Both the position numbers and the translations under genes were made by a program. DNA of 64,000 nucleotides from Faecalibacter macacae (GTDB lineage: Bacteria; Bacteroidota; Bacteroidia; Flavobacteriales; Weeksellaceae), in the NCBI RefSeq assembly GCF_003687725.1, contig NZ_RDOJ01000010.1:1-64000 (forward strand), in the 5' to 3' direction. How positions within the stretch are numbered: the first letter of the stretch is position 1; each line of letters opens with the position of its first letter. Positions 28,544 to 36,681 of the stretch are shown one piece after another. A model generated the notes under the pieces. The model worked only from the letters and a program-made list of their open reading frames with translations. It had not been told where the DNA came from and did no database searches.

Positions 28544-30019
28544 TTAGAACGTATAAGTTGTTCCGTCTTTACCATCCTTCAATTGGATACCTAAAGCAGC
28601 TAATTGATCACGAATTTGGTCAGACAATGCCCAGTTTTTATCTGTTCTTGCCTGAACACGCATATCAATTAACATTTTAACTACACCATCTAATTTTTCT
28701 GTATTCGCATTGCCTTCTTCACCGGCTTGTAAACCTAATACTTCAAAAACAAAACCTTTAATAGTTGTTGCTAATACTTCTAAATCTGATACTGTAATCG
28801 ATTCTGAACCATCTTTGATTGAGTTAATCATCTTAACACCATCAAATAAATGAGCGATTAAAATTGGAGTATTAAAATCATCATCCATTGCTGTGTATAA
28901 TTTATCGACCCATTCTTGGATATTTACAGAAGATGAAGCTGATGTTGCTAAATCATCTACAATTTTAATAGCTTCCATTAAACGGTTATACCCTTTCTCT
29001 GAAGCTAACATAGCTTCGTTCGAAATATCTAACACGCTACGGTAGTGCGCTTGTAAGAAACAAAAACGAACTACACTTGGATGAAATGCTTTTTCGAAGA
29101 AATCATTTTCACCATTAACTAATTGCATTGGTAAGATATAATTCCCTGTTGATTTACTCATACGTTGACCATTCATCGTCAACATATTTGCATGCATCCA
29201 ATATTTTACAGGATCGTGACCATTACATCCTTTGGCTTGAGCAATTTCACATTCGTGATGAGGAAATTTTAAATCCATTCCTCCACCATGAATATCGAAA
29301 AAATCACCTAAATATTTCGTACTCATTACAGTACATTCTAAGTGCCAACCCGGAAATCCTTCGCCCCAAGGTGAAGCCCAACGCATAATATGAGCTGGTG
29401 ATGCGCTTTTCCAAAGTGCAAAATCTACTGGGTTTTTCTTTTCACCTTGACCATCTAAATCTCTCGTGTTATTGATTAATTCGTCGATGTTACGGTTACT
29501 TAATTCCCCATAATTTAGTCCTTTTTTATTGTAAGCTTCTACATCAAAATAAACTGACCCGTTCACTTCATAAGCTAATCCTAAGTCAATTAATTTTTCA
29601 GCTAAAGCAATTTGCTCTAAAATATGACCTGTTGCTGTAGGCTCGATTGTCGGAGGTAATAAATTGAATTTTTCTAAAACTTTATGAAAATCAACTGTGT
29701 ACTTTTGTACAATTTCCATTGGTTCTAATTTCTCCAATTTAGATTGTTTCACAAAACGATCATTCTCTACATTTCCGTCATCTGTTAAATGCCCAGCATC
29801 TGTAATATTACGAACGTAACGTACTTTGTAACCTAAAAATTTTAGGTAACGGTAAATCATATCAAAAGACATAAATGTACGTACATTTCCCAAGTGAACA
29901 TTGCTGTAAACAGTAGGACCACAAACATACATTCCTACATTATTTAAATTAATAGGCTCAAATGTTTCTTTTTGTCCTGTTAAGGAATTATGTAATTTTA
30001 ATTGATTTTCTTTTACCAT
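28544..30019 (-). CDS. cysS: Cysteinyl-tRNA synthetase
   Basis: 491 residues. Zinc-binding Cys33 in [14 protein letters not shown]-class motif HLGN (42-45), [10 protein letters not shown] and HHECEIAQ (further zinc ligands), and the KMSKS-class motif RMSKSTGNY. It is the cytoplasmic class I enzyme that charges tRNA-Cys. The start is 18 bp after the folE stop, so it probably shares the folE transcript, and it ends at a terminator. Confidence 0.98.
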   Translation of the reverse strand: MVKENQLKLHNSLTGQKETFEPINLNNVGMYVCGPTVYSNVHLGNVRTFMSFDMIYRYLKFLGYKVRYVRNITDAGHLTDDGNVENDRFVKQSKLEKLEPMEIVQKYTVDFHKVLEKFNLLPPTIEPTATGHILEQIALAEKLIDLGLAYEVNGSVYFDVEAYNKKGLNYGELSNRNIDELINNTRDLDGQGEKKNPVDFALWKSASPAHIMRWASPWGEGFPGWHLECTVMSTKYLGDFFDIHGGGMDLKFPHHECEIAQAKGCNGHDPVKYWMHANMLTMNGQRMSKSTGNYILPMQLVNGENDFFEKAFHPSVVRFCFLQAHYRSVLDISNEAMLASEKGYNRLMEAIKIVDDLATSASSSVNIQEWVDKLYTAMDDDFNTPILIAHLFDGVKMINSIKDGSESITVSDLEVLATTIKGFVFEVLGLQAGEEGNANTEKLDGVVKMLIDMRVQARTDKNWALSDQIRDQLAALGIQLKDGKDGTTYTF

Positions 30020-30037
30020 TTTAAAGGAATTATTTTC

Positions 30038-30715
30038 TTAAACGTTGAACGTAGTTTTCATCCCAATGTATGCGATGAATTCTTTTCTTAATTGCTCATT
30101 ATCTTTAAATGCTCCTCCGTATTCTGCAGTTACCGTACTTGATTCGATATCTTTAATACCACGAGAGTTAACACATAAGTGTTTCGCATCAATAATACAT
30201 GCAACATCATCAGTTCCTAAAGCATCTTGCATCGCTTTAACAATTTGCATTGTTAAACGCTCTTGTACTTGTGGACGTTTTGCATAATATTCTACAATAC
30301 GATTCATTTTAGATAATCCAATTACTTTTCCTTTAGAAATGTAACCAACATGAGCTCGTCCAACGATTGGTAAGAAATGGTGTTCGCAAGTCGAGTAAAC
30401 TACGATATCCTTTTCTACCAACATTTCGTTATAGTTATATTTATTTTCGAAAGTTGACATTCCTGGCTTACGCTCTGGTAATAACCCTCCAAAAATCTCT
30501 TTCACGAACATTTTCGCTACACGTTTTGGAGTTCCTTTCAAACTATCATCTGTTAAATCTAAACCTAAAGTTTCCATGATATGACGGAAATCCGCTTCAA
30601 TCATTGCTACTTTTTCTTCTGCTGACAACTCAAATGCATCATCTCTTAAAGGCGTCTCTAAGTTAGCTGACATGTGGTCGTCTCCTATTTCGTCATGAAG
30701 ATGTTTATCACACAT
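30038..30715 (-). CDS. folE: GTP cyclohydrolase I
   Basis: 225 residues. VYSTCEHHFLPIVGRAHVGY carries zinc ligands Cys110 and His113, and DAKHLCVNSRG carries Cys181, the same numbering as the E. coli enzyme. It converts GTP to dihydroneopterin triphosphate, the first step to tetrahydrofolate. The N-terminal 35 residues (acidic, His-rich) are variable. First gene of a likely folE-cysS operon, divergent from hutH. Confidence 0.97.
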   Translation of the reverse strand: MCDKHLHDEIGDDHMSANLETPLRDDAFELSAEEKVAMIEADFRHIMETLGLDLTDDSLKGTPKRVAKMFVKEIFGGLLPERKPGMSTFENKYNYNEMLVEKDIVVYSTCEHHFLPIVGRAHVGYISKGKVIGLSKMNRIVEYYAKRPQVQERLTMQIVKAMQDALGTDDVACIIDAKHLCVNSRGIKDIESSTVTAEYGGAFKDNEQLRKEFIAYIGMKTTFNV

Positions 30716-30731
30716 TACTTTAAAATTTTAG

Positions 30732-30739
30732 CAAATTTA
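30732..30739 (-). promoter_or_regulatory. folE promoter (-7 motif)
   Basis: TAAATTTG on the minus strand, a full match to TAnnTTTG, 17 bp before the folE ATG. Predicted start of transcription about 30726. Confidence 0.55.
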
Positions 30740-30823
30740 TAAAAGTTGATGAGATAAAACCTTATCAATTATCAATTATTCACTCTTATTCAATAGTATA
30801 TTTTAAACAATCCGAGAAAAGTT

Positions 30824-30831
30824 TATCTTTG
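30824..30831 (+). promoter_or_regulatory. hutH promoter (-7 motif)
   Basis: TATCTTTG, a full match to TAnnTTTG. It overlaps the upstream in-frame non-ATG start at 30829, which supports the ATG at 30853 as the real hutH start. Transcription is predicted from about 30837. Confidence 0.6.
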
Positions 30832-30852
30832 ATATTAAGCAAACAACCAATA

Positions 30853-32361
30853 ATGAATACAAAAACTCTAGGAATCGACTTTATATCTTTTGAGGATTTT
30901 AAAGCAATACAAGCTGGAATAAAGAAAGCAAACTTATCAGAAGAAAGTAAATCTCAAATTCTGAAATCAAAGGAAAACGTCGCTAAAATTGTAGCTTCAG
31001 GGCAAACAGTTTACGGAATTAATACAGGTTTTGGACCTTTATGTGATACAAAAATATCAGAAGAAGAAACGCGACAATTACAACACAATTTATTAATTAG
31101 CCATGCTGTTGGTGTTGGAAATCCAATCAAAAAAGAAATCTCAAAAACGATGTTATTAGCGAAAGCTCATGCTTTATCGAAAGGATTTTCGGGTGTAACG
31201 TTAGAAGTTGTTGAACGCATCCTCTTAATGGTAGAGAAAGATATTATTCCTGCTGTTCCAGAAAAAGGATCTGTTGGTGCTTCCGGAGACTTGGCTCCAT
31301 TATCTCACTTGTTTTTACCTTTAATTGGTGAAGGAAAAGTTTGGGATGGTGACCAAATTATTTCAACAAAAGAAGCTTTAGCAAAACATAATCTACAACC
31401 ATTAAACTTATCTGCAAAAGAAGGTTTAGGATTAATAAACGGAACACAATTCATCTTATCTCACGCTTTACACGGTTTAAAGAAATTCGAATATTTATTG
31501 AATTTAGCTGATGTTGTTGGCGCATTATCTTTAGAAGCTTACGAAGGATCGCCAAGTCCTTTCAAAGCAGAATTACATCAAATACGTGCATTCAAAGGAA
31601 CTGTTTTAGTGGCAGAACGCATGCGAAAATTATTAGAAGGTTCCGGAATCGCCTATTCACACACAGATTGTGGACGCGTACAAGATCCGTATTCTTTACG
31701 TTGTATTCCACAAGTACACGGTGCTTCACGCAACGCCTTTTTCCATTTACAAGAATTAGCAGAAATCGAATTAAACTCGGTTACAGATAATCCAATCGTA
31801 ATCTCAGATGAAGAAGCTATTTCTGGTGGAAATTTCCATGGACAACCTTTAGCAATGGCTTTAGATTACGCAACAGTTGCAGCTTCTGAATTAGGAAATA
31901 TTTCAGATCGTCGTCAATATTTATTAATCGAAGGAAAATACGGATTACCAAAGTTATTAACAGAAAGTTCTGGGTTGAATTCTGGATTTATGATTCCACA
32001 ATATACTTCAGCGGCTTTATGTACAGAAAATAAAACATTATGTTTCCCTGCTTCTGCAGATAGTATTCCAACTTCATTAGGACAAGAAGATCATGTTTCG
32101 ATGGGAAGTATTTCGGGACGAAAATTCAATCAAGTTTTAGATAATTTGGAACGAATTTTAGCCATTGAAATCATGTATGCTTGTCAAGGTTTAGAATTTA
32201 GAAGACCAAAACAAACAAGTCCTTATTTAGAAGAAGTTTTCTCTAAAGTTCGTTCGGTTTGTCCGAAATTAGAGGATGATCGTTTGATTGGTGATGATAT
32301 CAATAATATTATCGACTTGTTGCAAACGGATTCTTTTCAGGAATTAATTATGAATTTTTAA
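30853..32361 (+). CDS. hutH: Histidine ammonia-lyase
   Basis: 502 residues from the ATG at 30853; the promoter -7 motif rules out the longer form. The self-formed MIO cofactor arises from Ala143-Ser144-Gly145 in GSVGASGDLAPLSHL. NTGFGPL (about 57), GLINGTQFI, SVTDNPIV and GNFHGQPLA are family motifs. The enzyme removes ammonia from histidine to give urocanate, the first step of histidine breakdown. hutU, the next step, is 1.3 kb downstream on the same strand. hutI and hutG are not in the window. Confidence 0.97.
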   Translation: MNTKTLGIDFISFEDFKAIQAGIKKANLSEESKSQILKSKENVAKIVASGQTVYGINTGFGPLCDTKISEEETRQLQHNLLISHAVGVGNPIKKEISKTMLLAKAHALSKGFSGVTLEVVERILLMVEKDIIPAVPEKGSVGASGDLAPLSHLFLPLIGEGKVWDGDQIISTKEALAKHNLQPLNLSAKEGLGLINGTQFILSHALHGLKKFEYLLNLADVVGALSLEAYEGSPSPFKAELHQIRAFKGTVLVAERMRKLLEGSGIAYSHTDCGRVQDPYSLRCIPQVHGASRNAFFHLQELAEIELNSVTDNPIVISDEEAISGGNFHGQPLAMALDYATVAASELGNISDRRQYLLIEGKYGLPKLLTESSGLNSGFMIPQYTSAALCTENKTLCFPASADSIPTSLGQEDHVSMGSISGRKFNQVLDNLERILAIEIMYACQGLEFRRPKQTSPYLEEVFSKVRSVCPKLEDDRLIGDDINNIIDLLQTDSFQELIMNF

Positions 32362-32364
32362 ATT

Positions 32365-32389
32365 CTTAGACAAGCTCAGAATGAAATAT
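32365..32389. repeat. Short dispersed-repeat fragment
   Basis: TTCTTAGACAAGCTCAGAATGAAAT right after the hutH stop; the right end of the repeat family found at 32.8 kb. Confidence 0.55.
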
Positions 32390-32390
32390 T

Positions 32391-32741
32391 ATGGATATAA
32401 TTGAAGCTATTTTAGAATTTTTTTTAGCTCCTGGTTTCAATAAAGAAAACACTCAAAAAGATAAGGCAGGCTATTTTTTATTTATTACAAGCTTAATATC
32501 GATTGCATTGTTTTTTTTATCATATGATTTATTTGAAAATCAACATTTCATTTTAATATTAATTTCTTTAATAGGAAGTAGTATTATATTAAATATTGGT
32601 TTGATTTTACTGTTGATAAAATTCAAGATGATTCAACCTACTACTTTTCTAAATTTTATTTACTATTTAGTAGGATTAATGTCATTAACAAGCAGTTTCG
32701 GGTTATTCATAATTGATTATTTTAAAATTATTACTAATTGA
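32391..32741 (+). CDS. Small membrane protein, unknown
   Basis: 116 residues with three predicted membrane helices (about 26-46, 51-76 and 86-108). I recognise no family. It lies 29 bp after hutH and may be cotranscribed with it. Its stop codon TGA (32739-32741) is the first three bases of the dispersed repeat, so the original 3' end may have been lost. No link to histidine breakdown can be seen. Confidence 0.65.
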   Translation: MDIIEAILEFFLAPGFNKENTQKDKAGYFLFITSLISIALFFLSYDLFENQHFILILISLIGSSIILNIGLILLLIKFKMIQPTTFLNFIYYLVGLMSLTSSFGLFIIDYFKIITN

Positions 32742-32843
32742 TGCGATCCTGAAACGAGTTCATAATCACTTACAAAACTTGTCAAGCTGAATTTATTTCA
32801 GCTTCACATCAGTATTTAAAGATTCATCGATAAGCTCAGAATG
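32739..32843. repeat. Dispersed repeat, long copy A
   Basis: Starts TGATGCGATCCTGAAACGAG and ends AAGCTCAGAATGA. It matches 33542-33647 (copy C) over about 105 bp with only two or three differences. The core is the palindrome AAGCTGAA-TTTAT-TTCAGCTT. It begins at the stop codon of the 116-residue protein gene. Confidence 0.85.
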
Positions 32844-33014
32844 AAATAATCTTAGAATAAAACACTTTAGAAAACTATGTTCCAATTCAGAATGACATAC
32901 AAAATTGTCAAGCTGAATTTATTTCAGCTTCACATCAGTATTTAAAGATTCATCGATAAGCTCAGAATGACATAATCTTAGAATAAAACACTTTAGAAAA
33001 CTATGTTCCAATTC
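32781..33014. repeat. Recent 126-bp-period tandem duplication
   Basis: 32781-32888 and 32907-33014 are 108 bp long and differ at one base (GAATGAAATAATC against GAATGACATAATC). The period is 126 bp. The copied segment holds the dispersed repeat, the sequence AATCTTAGAATAAAACAC and the first 12 bases of the downstream gene (ATGTTCCAATTC), so a false start codon now sits at 32877. Confidence 0.9.
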
Positions 33015-33374
33015 GATAAAAAATCATTCATCATTGCTTTAATAATATTCTTAATCGAAGTTTTTATTGCGTTGTATATCAAAGATCAAATTATTCGTCC
33101 TTTTGTTGGTGATATTTTAGTGGTGATTTTGATTTACTATTTCATCAAAGCATTTATCAAAACAAAGGCGATCTATATTGCAATTTTTACATTGATTTTT
33201 TCTTTTTTGGTCGAAATTTTACAGTATTTCAAATTTGTAGAATTGATAGGTTTAGGAAATAACAAAGCTGCAAGAATAATTATCGGAACATCTTTTTCTT
33301 GGATAGATTTAATCTGTTATTTCATCGGATTTATAGTTCTATTTTTTATTGATAGAGATTTGAAGAGGATATGA
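33003..33374 (+). CDS. DUF2809 family membrane protein
   Basis: 123 residues with four membrane helices (about 8-26, 32-50, 55-75 and 96-116). FLVEILQYF (about residue 65) and the SWIDLICYFIGF segment fit the DUF2809/VanZ-like shape. The function is not known. Its first 12 bases are duplicated 126 bp upstream. It overlaps the next small gene by four bases (ATGA), so translation is coupled. Confidence 0.75.
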   Translation: MFQFDKKSFIIALIIFLIEVFIALYIKDQIIRPFVGDILVVILIYYFIKAFIKTKAIYIAIFTLIFSFLVEILQYFKFVELIGLGNNKAARIIIGTSFSWIDLICYFIGFIVLFFIDRDLKRI

Positions 33375-33544
33375 ATTACAACTATTTATTATTGGCAATC
33401 ATTCTAATAATTATTGGAATTATAGGAATGTATAAAAATCAATTCTGGAAAAATAAAATAGAGGATTCATATTTTAAAGTGAGATTATTTGGAAGTTACA
33501 CAATAATATTAATCATAGGATTATTTTGTTTATTTAAAATATGA
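33371..33544 (+). CDS. Small two-helix membrane protein, 57 residues
   Basis: ATG at 33371 overlaps the previous stop as ATGA. The product is 57 residues with two hydrophobic helices (about 4-20 and 41-57) and a charged middle (KNQFWKNKIED). No family recognised. Its stop TGA (33542-33544) is again the first bases of the dispersed repeat. The ATGA overlap and open frame support it as real. Confidence 0.6.
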   Translation: MNYNYLLLAIILIIIGIIGMYKNQFWKNKIEDSYFKVRLFGSYTIILIIGLFCLFKI

Positions 33545-33647
33545 TGCGATCCTGAAACGAGTTCATAATCACTTACAAAACTTGTCAAGCTGAATTTATT
33601 TCAGCTTCACATCAGTATTTAAAGATTCATCGATGAACTCAGAATGA
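33542..33647. repeat. Dispersed repeat, long copy C
   Basis: Same sequence as 32739-32843 except for small changes near the right end (CGATGAACTCAGAATGACA in place of CGATAAGCTCAGAATGA). It lies between the 57-residue gene and hutU. Confidence 0.85.
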
Positions 33648-33705
33648 CAAGAAATCGTAAAACATATTACGTTTAAAGTACAACTTAAAAAAACAACACA
33701 AAAAA

Positions 33706-35685
33706 ATGACATTTCAAGAACAAATTAAACAAGGAATACCATCGGTTTTACCACCGAAAAAAATATATAATGAAAACGTAAGTCACGCGCCAAAACGCAA
33801 AGAAATCTTATCAGAAGATGAGAAAAAATTAGCGCTTAAAAATGCTTTACGTTATTTCGAACCTCAACATCATGCCGAATTAATTCCTGAATTCAAGGAA
33901 GAATTGGAGAAATACGGTCGCATATATATGTACCGTTTAAAACCAGATTATGAAATTTATGCTCGTCCAATTACAGATTATCCTGGAAATTCGGAACAAG
34001 CAAAAGCAATCATGTTAATGATTCAGAATAATTTGGATCCTGCCGTTGCTCAACATCCTGATGAATTAATTACTTACGGTGGGAATGGAGCTGTTTTCCA
34101 AAATTGGGCGCAATATTTATTAGCAATGAAGTATTTGTCTGAAATGACAGACGAGCAAACTTTGGTGATGTATTCTGGACATCCGATGGGTTTATTTCCA
34201 TCTCACAAAAATGCACCAAGAGTTGTCGTTACAAACGGAATGGTAATTCCTAATTACTCTAAACCAGATGATTGGGAAAAAATGAATGCTTTAGGTGTTT
34301 CTCAATACGGGCAAATGACTGCAGGAAGTTACATGTACATTGGTCCACAAGGAATCGTTCATGGTACAACAATCACAGTTTTAAATGGTTCTCGTAAGAT
34401 TGATGATAAAGGAACTGCTGGTAAATTATTTGTGACTGCTGGTTTGGGTGGAATGTCTGGTGCACAACCAAAAGCCGGAAATATTGCTGGTGTTGTTTCA
34501 GTAACAGCAGAAGTAAATCCGGCTGCAACTTGGAAACGTCACGAACAAGGTTGGGTAGACGAAGTAATTTCAGACTTGGATGAATTAGTCGCTCGTGTTC
34601 AAAAAGCAAAAGCAGATAAAGAGGTTGTATCTATCGCTTATGATGGAAATATTGTTGATGTTTGGGAAAAATTTGACCAAGAAAATGTTTACATTGATTT
34701 AGGTTCAGACCAAACTTCTTTGCATAATCCTTGGGCTGGAGGTTATTATCCAGTCGGATTATCTTTCGAAGATGCAAATCAAATGATGGCTGAAAATCCA
34801 GAATTGTTCAAAGAAAAAGTTCAGGAAACATTGCGTCGTCATGCCGCAGCTATCAATAAACATACAGCAAAAGGAACGTATTTCTTTGATTACGGAAATG
34901 CCTTTTTATTGGAAGCTTCTCGTGCTGGAGCTGATGTTATGGCAGAAAACGGCATCGATTTCAAATACCCTTCGTATGTACAAGATATAATGGGACCAAT
35001 GTGTTTCGATTATGGCTTTGGACCATTCCGTTGGGTATGTACATCTGGAAAACCAGAAGATTTACAAAAAACGGATGAAATAGCTTGTCAAGTTTTAGAA
35101 GAAATTATGCAACATTCTCCAAAAGAAATTCAGCAGCAAATGCAGGATAATATCACTTGGATTAAAGGTGCGCAAGAAAACAAATTAGTGGTTGGTTCGC
35201 AAGCTCGTATTTTATACGCAGATGCAGAAGGACGAATTAAAATTGCGAAAGCTTTTAATGATGCCATTGCAAAAGGTGAAATCGGACCAGTTGTTTTAGG
35301 TCGAGATCATCACGATGTTTCGGGAACGGATTCTCCTTTCCGTGAAACGTCTAATATTTATGACGGATCAAAATTTACGGCAGATATGGCAATTCATAAT
35401 GTAATTGGCGATAGTTTTCGTGGTGCAACTTGGGTTTCTATTCACAATGGTGGCGGCGTTGGTTGGGGCGAAGTAATCAACGGAGGATTCGGAATGTTAT
35501 TAGATGGATCTTCGGATGCTGAACAACGCTTAAAATCAATGTTACATTGGGATGTGAATAACGGAATTGCTCGCAGATCATGGGCAAGAAACGAAGAAGC
35601 TATCTTTGCCATCAAACGCGCAATGGAGGAAGAACCTTTATTAAAGGTAACTTTACCGAATATTGTGAATGAAGAATTATTATAA
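33706..35685 (+). CDS. hutU: Urocanate hydratase, long form
   Basis: 659 residues, against about 556 for the Pseudomonas/E. coli-type enzyme, so it belongs to the longer form also seen in animals. NAD-binding YGGNGAVFQNWAQY, MYSGHPMGLFPSH, GGMSGAQPKAGNIAG and the conserved Cys in FGPFRWVCTSGKP are present; the end has DGSSDAEQRLKSML. It hydrates urocanate to imidazolonepropionate using tightly bound NAD. It follows hutH after three small membrane proteins and repeats, and is followed after 2 bp by a lipoprotein gene. Confidence 0.95.
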   Translation: MTFQEQIKQGIPSVLPPKKIYNENVSHAPKRKEILSEDEKKLALKNALRYFEPQHHAELIPEFKEELEKYGRIYMYRLKPDYEIYARPITDYPGNSEQAKAIMLMIQNNLDPAVAQHPDELITYGGNGAVFQNWAQYLLAMKYLSEMTDEQTLVMYSGHPMGLFPSHKNAPRVVVTNGMVIPNYSKPDDWEKMNALGVSQYGQMTAGSYMYIGPQGIVHGTTITVLNGSRKIDDKGTAGKLFVTAGLGGMSGAQPKAGNIAGVVSVTAEVNPAATWKRHEQGWVDEVISDLDELVARVQKAKADKEVVSIAYDGNIVDVWEKFDQENVYIDLGSDQTSLHNPWAGGYYPVGLSFEDANQMMAENPELFKEKVQETLRRHAAAINKHTAKGTYFFDYGNAFLLEASRAGADVMAENGIDFKYPSYVQDIMGPMCFDYGFGPFRWVCTSGKPEDLQKTDEIACQVLEEIMQHSPKEIQQQMQDNITWIKGAQENKLVVGSQARILYADAEGRIKIAKAFNDAIAKGEIGPVVLGRDHHDVSGTDSPFRETSNIYDGSKFTADMAIHNVIGDSFRGATWVSIHNGGGVGWGEVINGGFGMLLDGSSDAEQRLKSMLHWDVNNGIARRSWARNEEAIFAIKRAMEEEPLLKVTLPNIVNEELL

Positions 35686-35687
35686 AA

Positions 35688-36059
35688 ATGAAGAAATTAA
35701 TTGTAATACCTTTTCTATTATTAATCTTTTCGTGTAATCAAAAACCTAATTGTAATGCTTTTGTCGATTTTTATAGTGAAAGTGAATGTTTTCTTTTAGT
35801 TGAAAAAAAATATTGGGGAACAAGAGGGAATTTAGCTATGGAAGGTATAGATCCTTTTACACAAAAAAAATGTGAATGTAATGAACAAAATCGTTGGTGG
35901 GCTATTTATAGAAACGAGATCAATATTGGTGATACCATCATCAAACGAAAAGGTAAATTAACTTTCAATATTCATAAAAAAGATACGATAATTTCTCATG
36001 AATGGGAATGTGATGGAAAAACATTTCATCCTGATGGAACAATAAAATCTGAATTATAA
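35688..36059 (+). CDS. Small lipoprotein, unknown
   Basis: 123 residues with a lipoprotein signal (MKKLIVIPFLLLIFSC, lipobox Cys16). The mature part is hydrophilic with a pair of Cys at CECNEQN and no family that I recognise. It starts 2 bp after hutU and is probably translated from the same mRNA, but no role in histidine use can be inferred. Confidence 0.7.
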   Translation: MKKLIVIPFLLLIFSCNQKPNCNAFVDFYSESECFLLVEKKYWGTRGNLAMEGIDPFTQKKCECNEQNRWWAIYRNEINIGDTIIKRKGKLTFNIHKKDTIISHEWECDGKTFHPDGTIKSEL

Positions 36060-36085
36060 AATAAAAACCACACTTCAATTTAGAC

Positions 36086-36106
36086 TGCACCCAAAAGTTT
36101 GGACAC
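36086..36106. mobile_element. IS3-type terminal repeat remnant
   Basis: TGCACCCAAAAGTTTGGACAC resembles the end of IS3-family (IS150-like) elements and lies immediately beyond the transposase remnant, as a true IS end would. No matching opposite end was found, so the element is truncated. Confidence 0.6.
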
Positions 36107-36111
36107 AAAAA

Positions 36112-36270
36112 TTAATTATTATAAAAATGAGTTCGATATTCAATCGGGCTCATTTTGTTTAAATTCGATTTAATTCTTTCGTTGTTATAATAGTAAATAT
36201 ATTGTTTAATTTCTTTTTTAAGTTGTTCAATTGAATCATTTTTTTTCAAGTAAAATAATTCTATTTTCAT
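36112..36270 (-). pseudogene. IS3 family transposase, C-terminal remnant
   Basis: About 52 readable residues: LFYLKKNDSIEQLKKEIKQ then YIYYYNNERIKSNLNKMSP and IEYRTHF. This is the extreme C-terminus of the OrfB integrase of IS3/IS150 elements, after the DDE catalytic residues. The rest, including the D, D and E residues, is missing, so it is inactive. It marks an old insertion and deletion event downstream of hutU and the lipoprotein gene. Confidence 0.85.
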
Positions 36271-36276
36271 TTTTGT

Positions 36277-36308
36277 CTTGACACAAAAACGAAACAAAAA
36301 AGTCAAGG
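36277..36308. repeat. Short palindromic intergenic element
   Basis: CTTGAC and GTCAAG flank ACAAAAACGAAACAAAAAA. The 'CTTGACACAAAAACGAAACAAAAA.GTCAAGGCTT' pattern is common between genes in Chryseobacterium-like genomes (from memory). Its role is unknown. Confidence 0.5.
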
Positions 36309-36470
36309 CTTCAAATCTATTAGACTAAAAACAAATCTTATTTCGTGAATGAATTAAATGATTCGCATTTGCTCACTAATTCATTCTTATACTCCATTCG
36401 ATTTATTTTATTAACGTCATAGATTTAGATGCCATTTTTTTTAAATTCATTGTTTCAGTAAAAATCTTTG

Positions 36471-36540
36471 TTTTTCTTCGAAACGAAAATCACTCGAAGT
36501 GACAGAAAGGTCAAGCTGAATTCATTTCAGCTTCTCATAT
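36471..36540. repeat. Dispersed repeat copy
   Basis: Contains AATCACTCGAAGTGACAG (inverted relative of 8981-9045) and GGTCAAGCTGAATTCATTTCAGCTT, the palindromic core of the other repeat family. Confidence 0.7.
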
Positions 36541-36558
36541 AAAGGATACAACCCTCCA

Positions 36559-36615
36559 TTGATCTACATCAATTAATTCAAATACAACTTCTTAACCTAC
36601 ATCAATTTACATCAA
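36559..36615 (+). promoter_or_regulatory. FNR-type operator array before the pirin gene
   Basis: A perfect TTGAT-CTAC-ATCAA is at 36559-36572. Two half-perfect sites (8 of 10 consensus bases) end in the same TAC/ATCAA at 36592-36605 and 36602-36615. The steps are 33 and 10 bp, so all three face the same side of the helix. The middle site ends 22 bp before the -7 motif, about -42 from the predicted start, the classical activator position for CRP/FNR proteins. Confidence 0.7.
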
Positions 36616-36627
36616 AGCTCATCATCA

Positions 36628-36635
36628 TAACTTTG
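36628..36635 (+). promoter_or_regulatory. pirin promoter (-7 motif)
   Basis: TAACTTTG, full match to TAnnTTTG. Transcription predicted from about 36641, giving a 41-base leader. No TTTG at -33, fitting a promoter that depends on an activator at the FNR-type site. Confidence 0.65.
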
Positions 36636-36681
36636 TAAAAGAAATAAAGAACAATAGTTTATTAATACAAATACAATAGAT

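Larger units (their letters stand above)
36307..36681. other. Regulatory and repeat-filled spacer before the pirin gene
   Basis: The left part (36307-36470) is AT-rich with no gene. At 36471-36540 lies a copy of the dispersed repeats (CACTCGAAGTGACAG and GTCAAGCTGAATTCATTTCAGC). From 36559 the pirin regulatory region begins, listed separately. Confidence 0.7.

Noticed and set aside
32877-32945. A 22-codon frame starting ATGTTCCAATTC
   Set aside because: It is a by-product of the tandem duplication (copied start of the DUF2809 gene running into repeat DNA), not a gene in its own right.
36270-36306. N-terminal part of the 64-codon minus-strand frame (starting MTFLFRFCVKTK)
   Set aside because: These codons come from a dispersed palindromic element fused to the transposase remnant; only the part from about 36270 leftward resembles a transposase.
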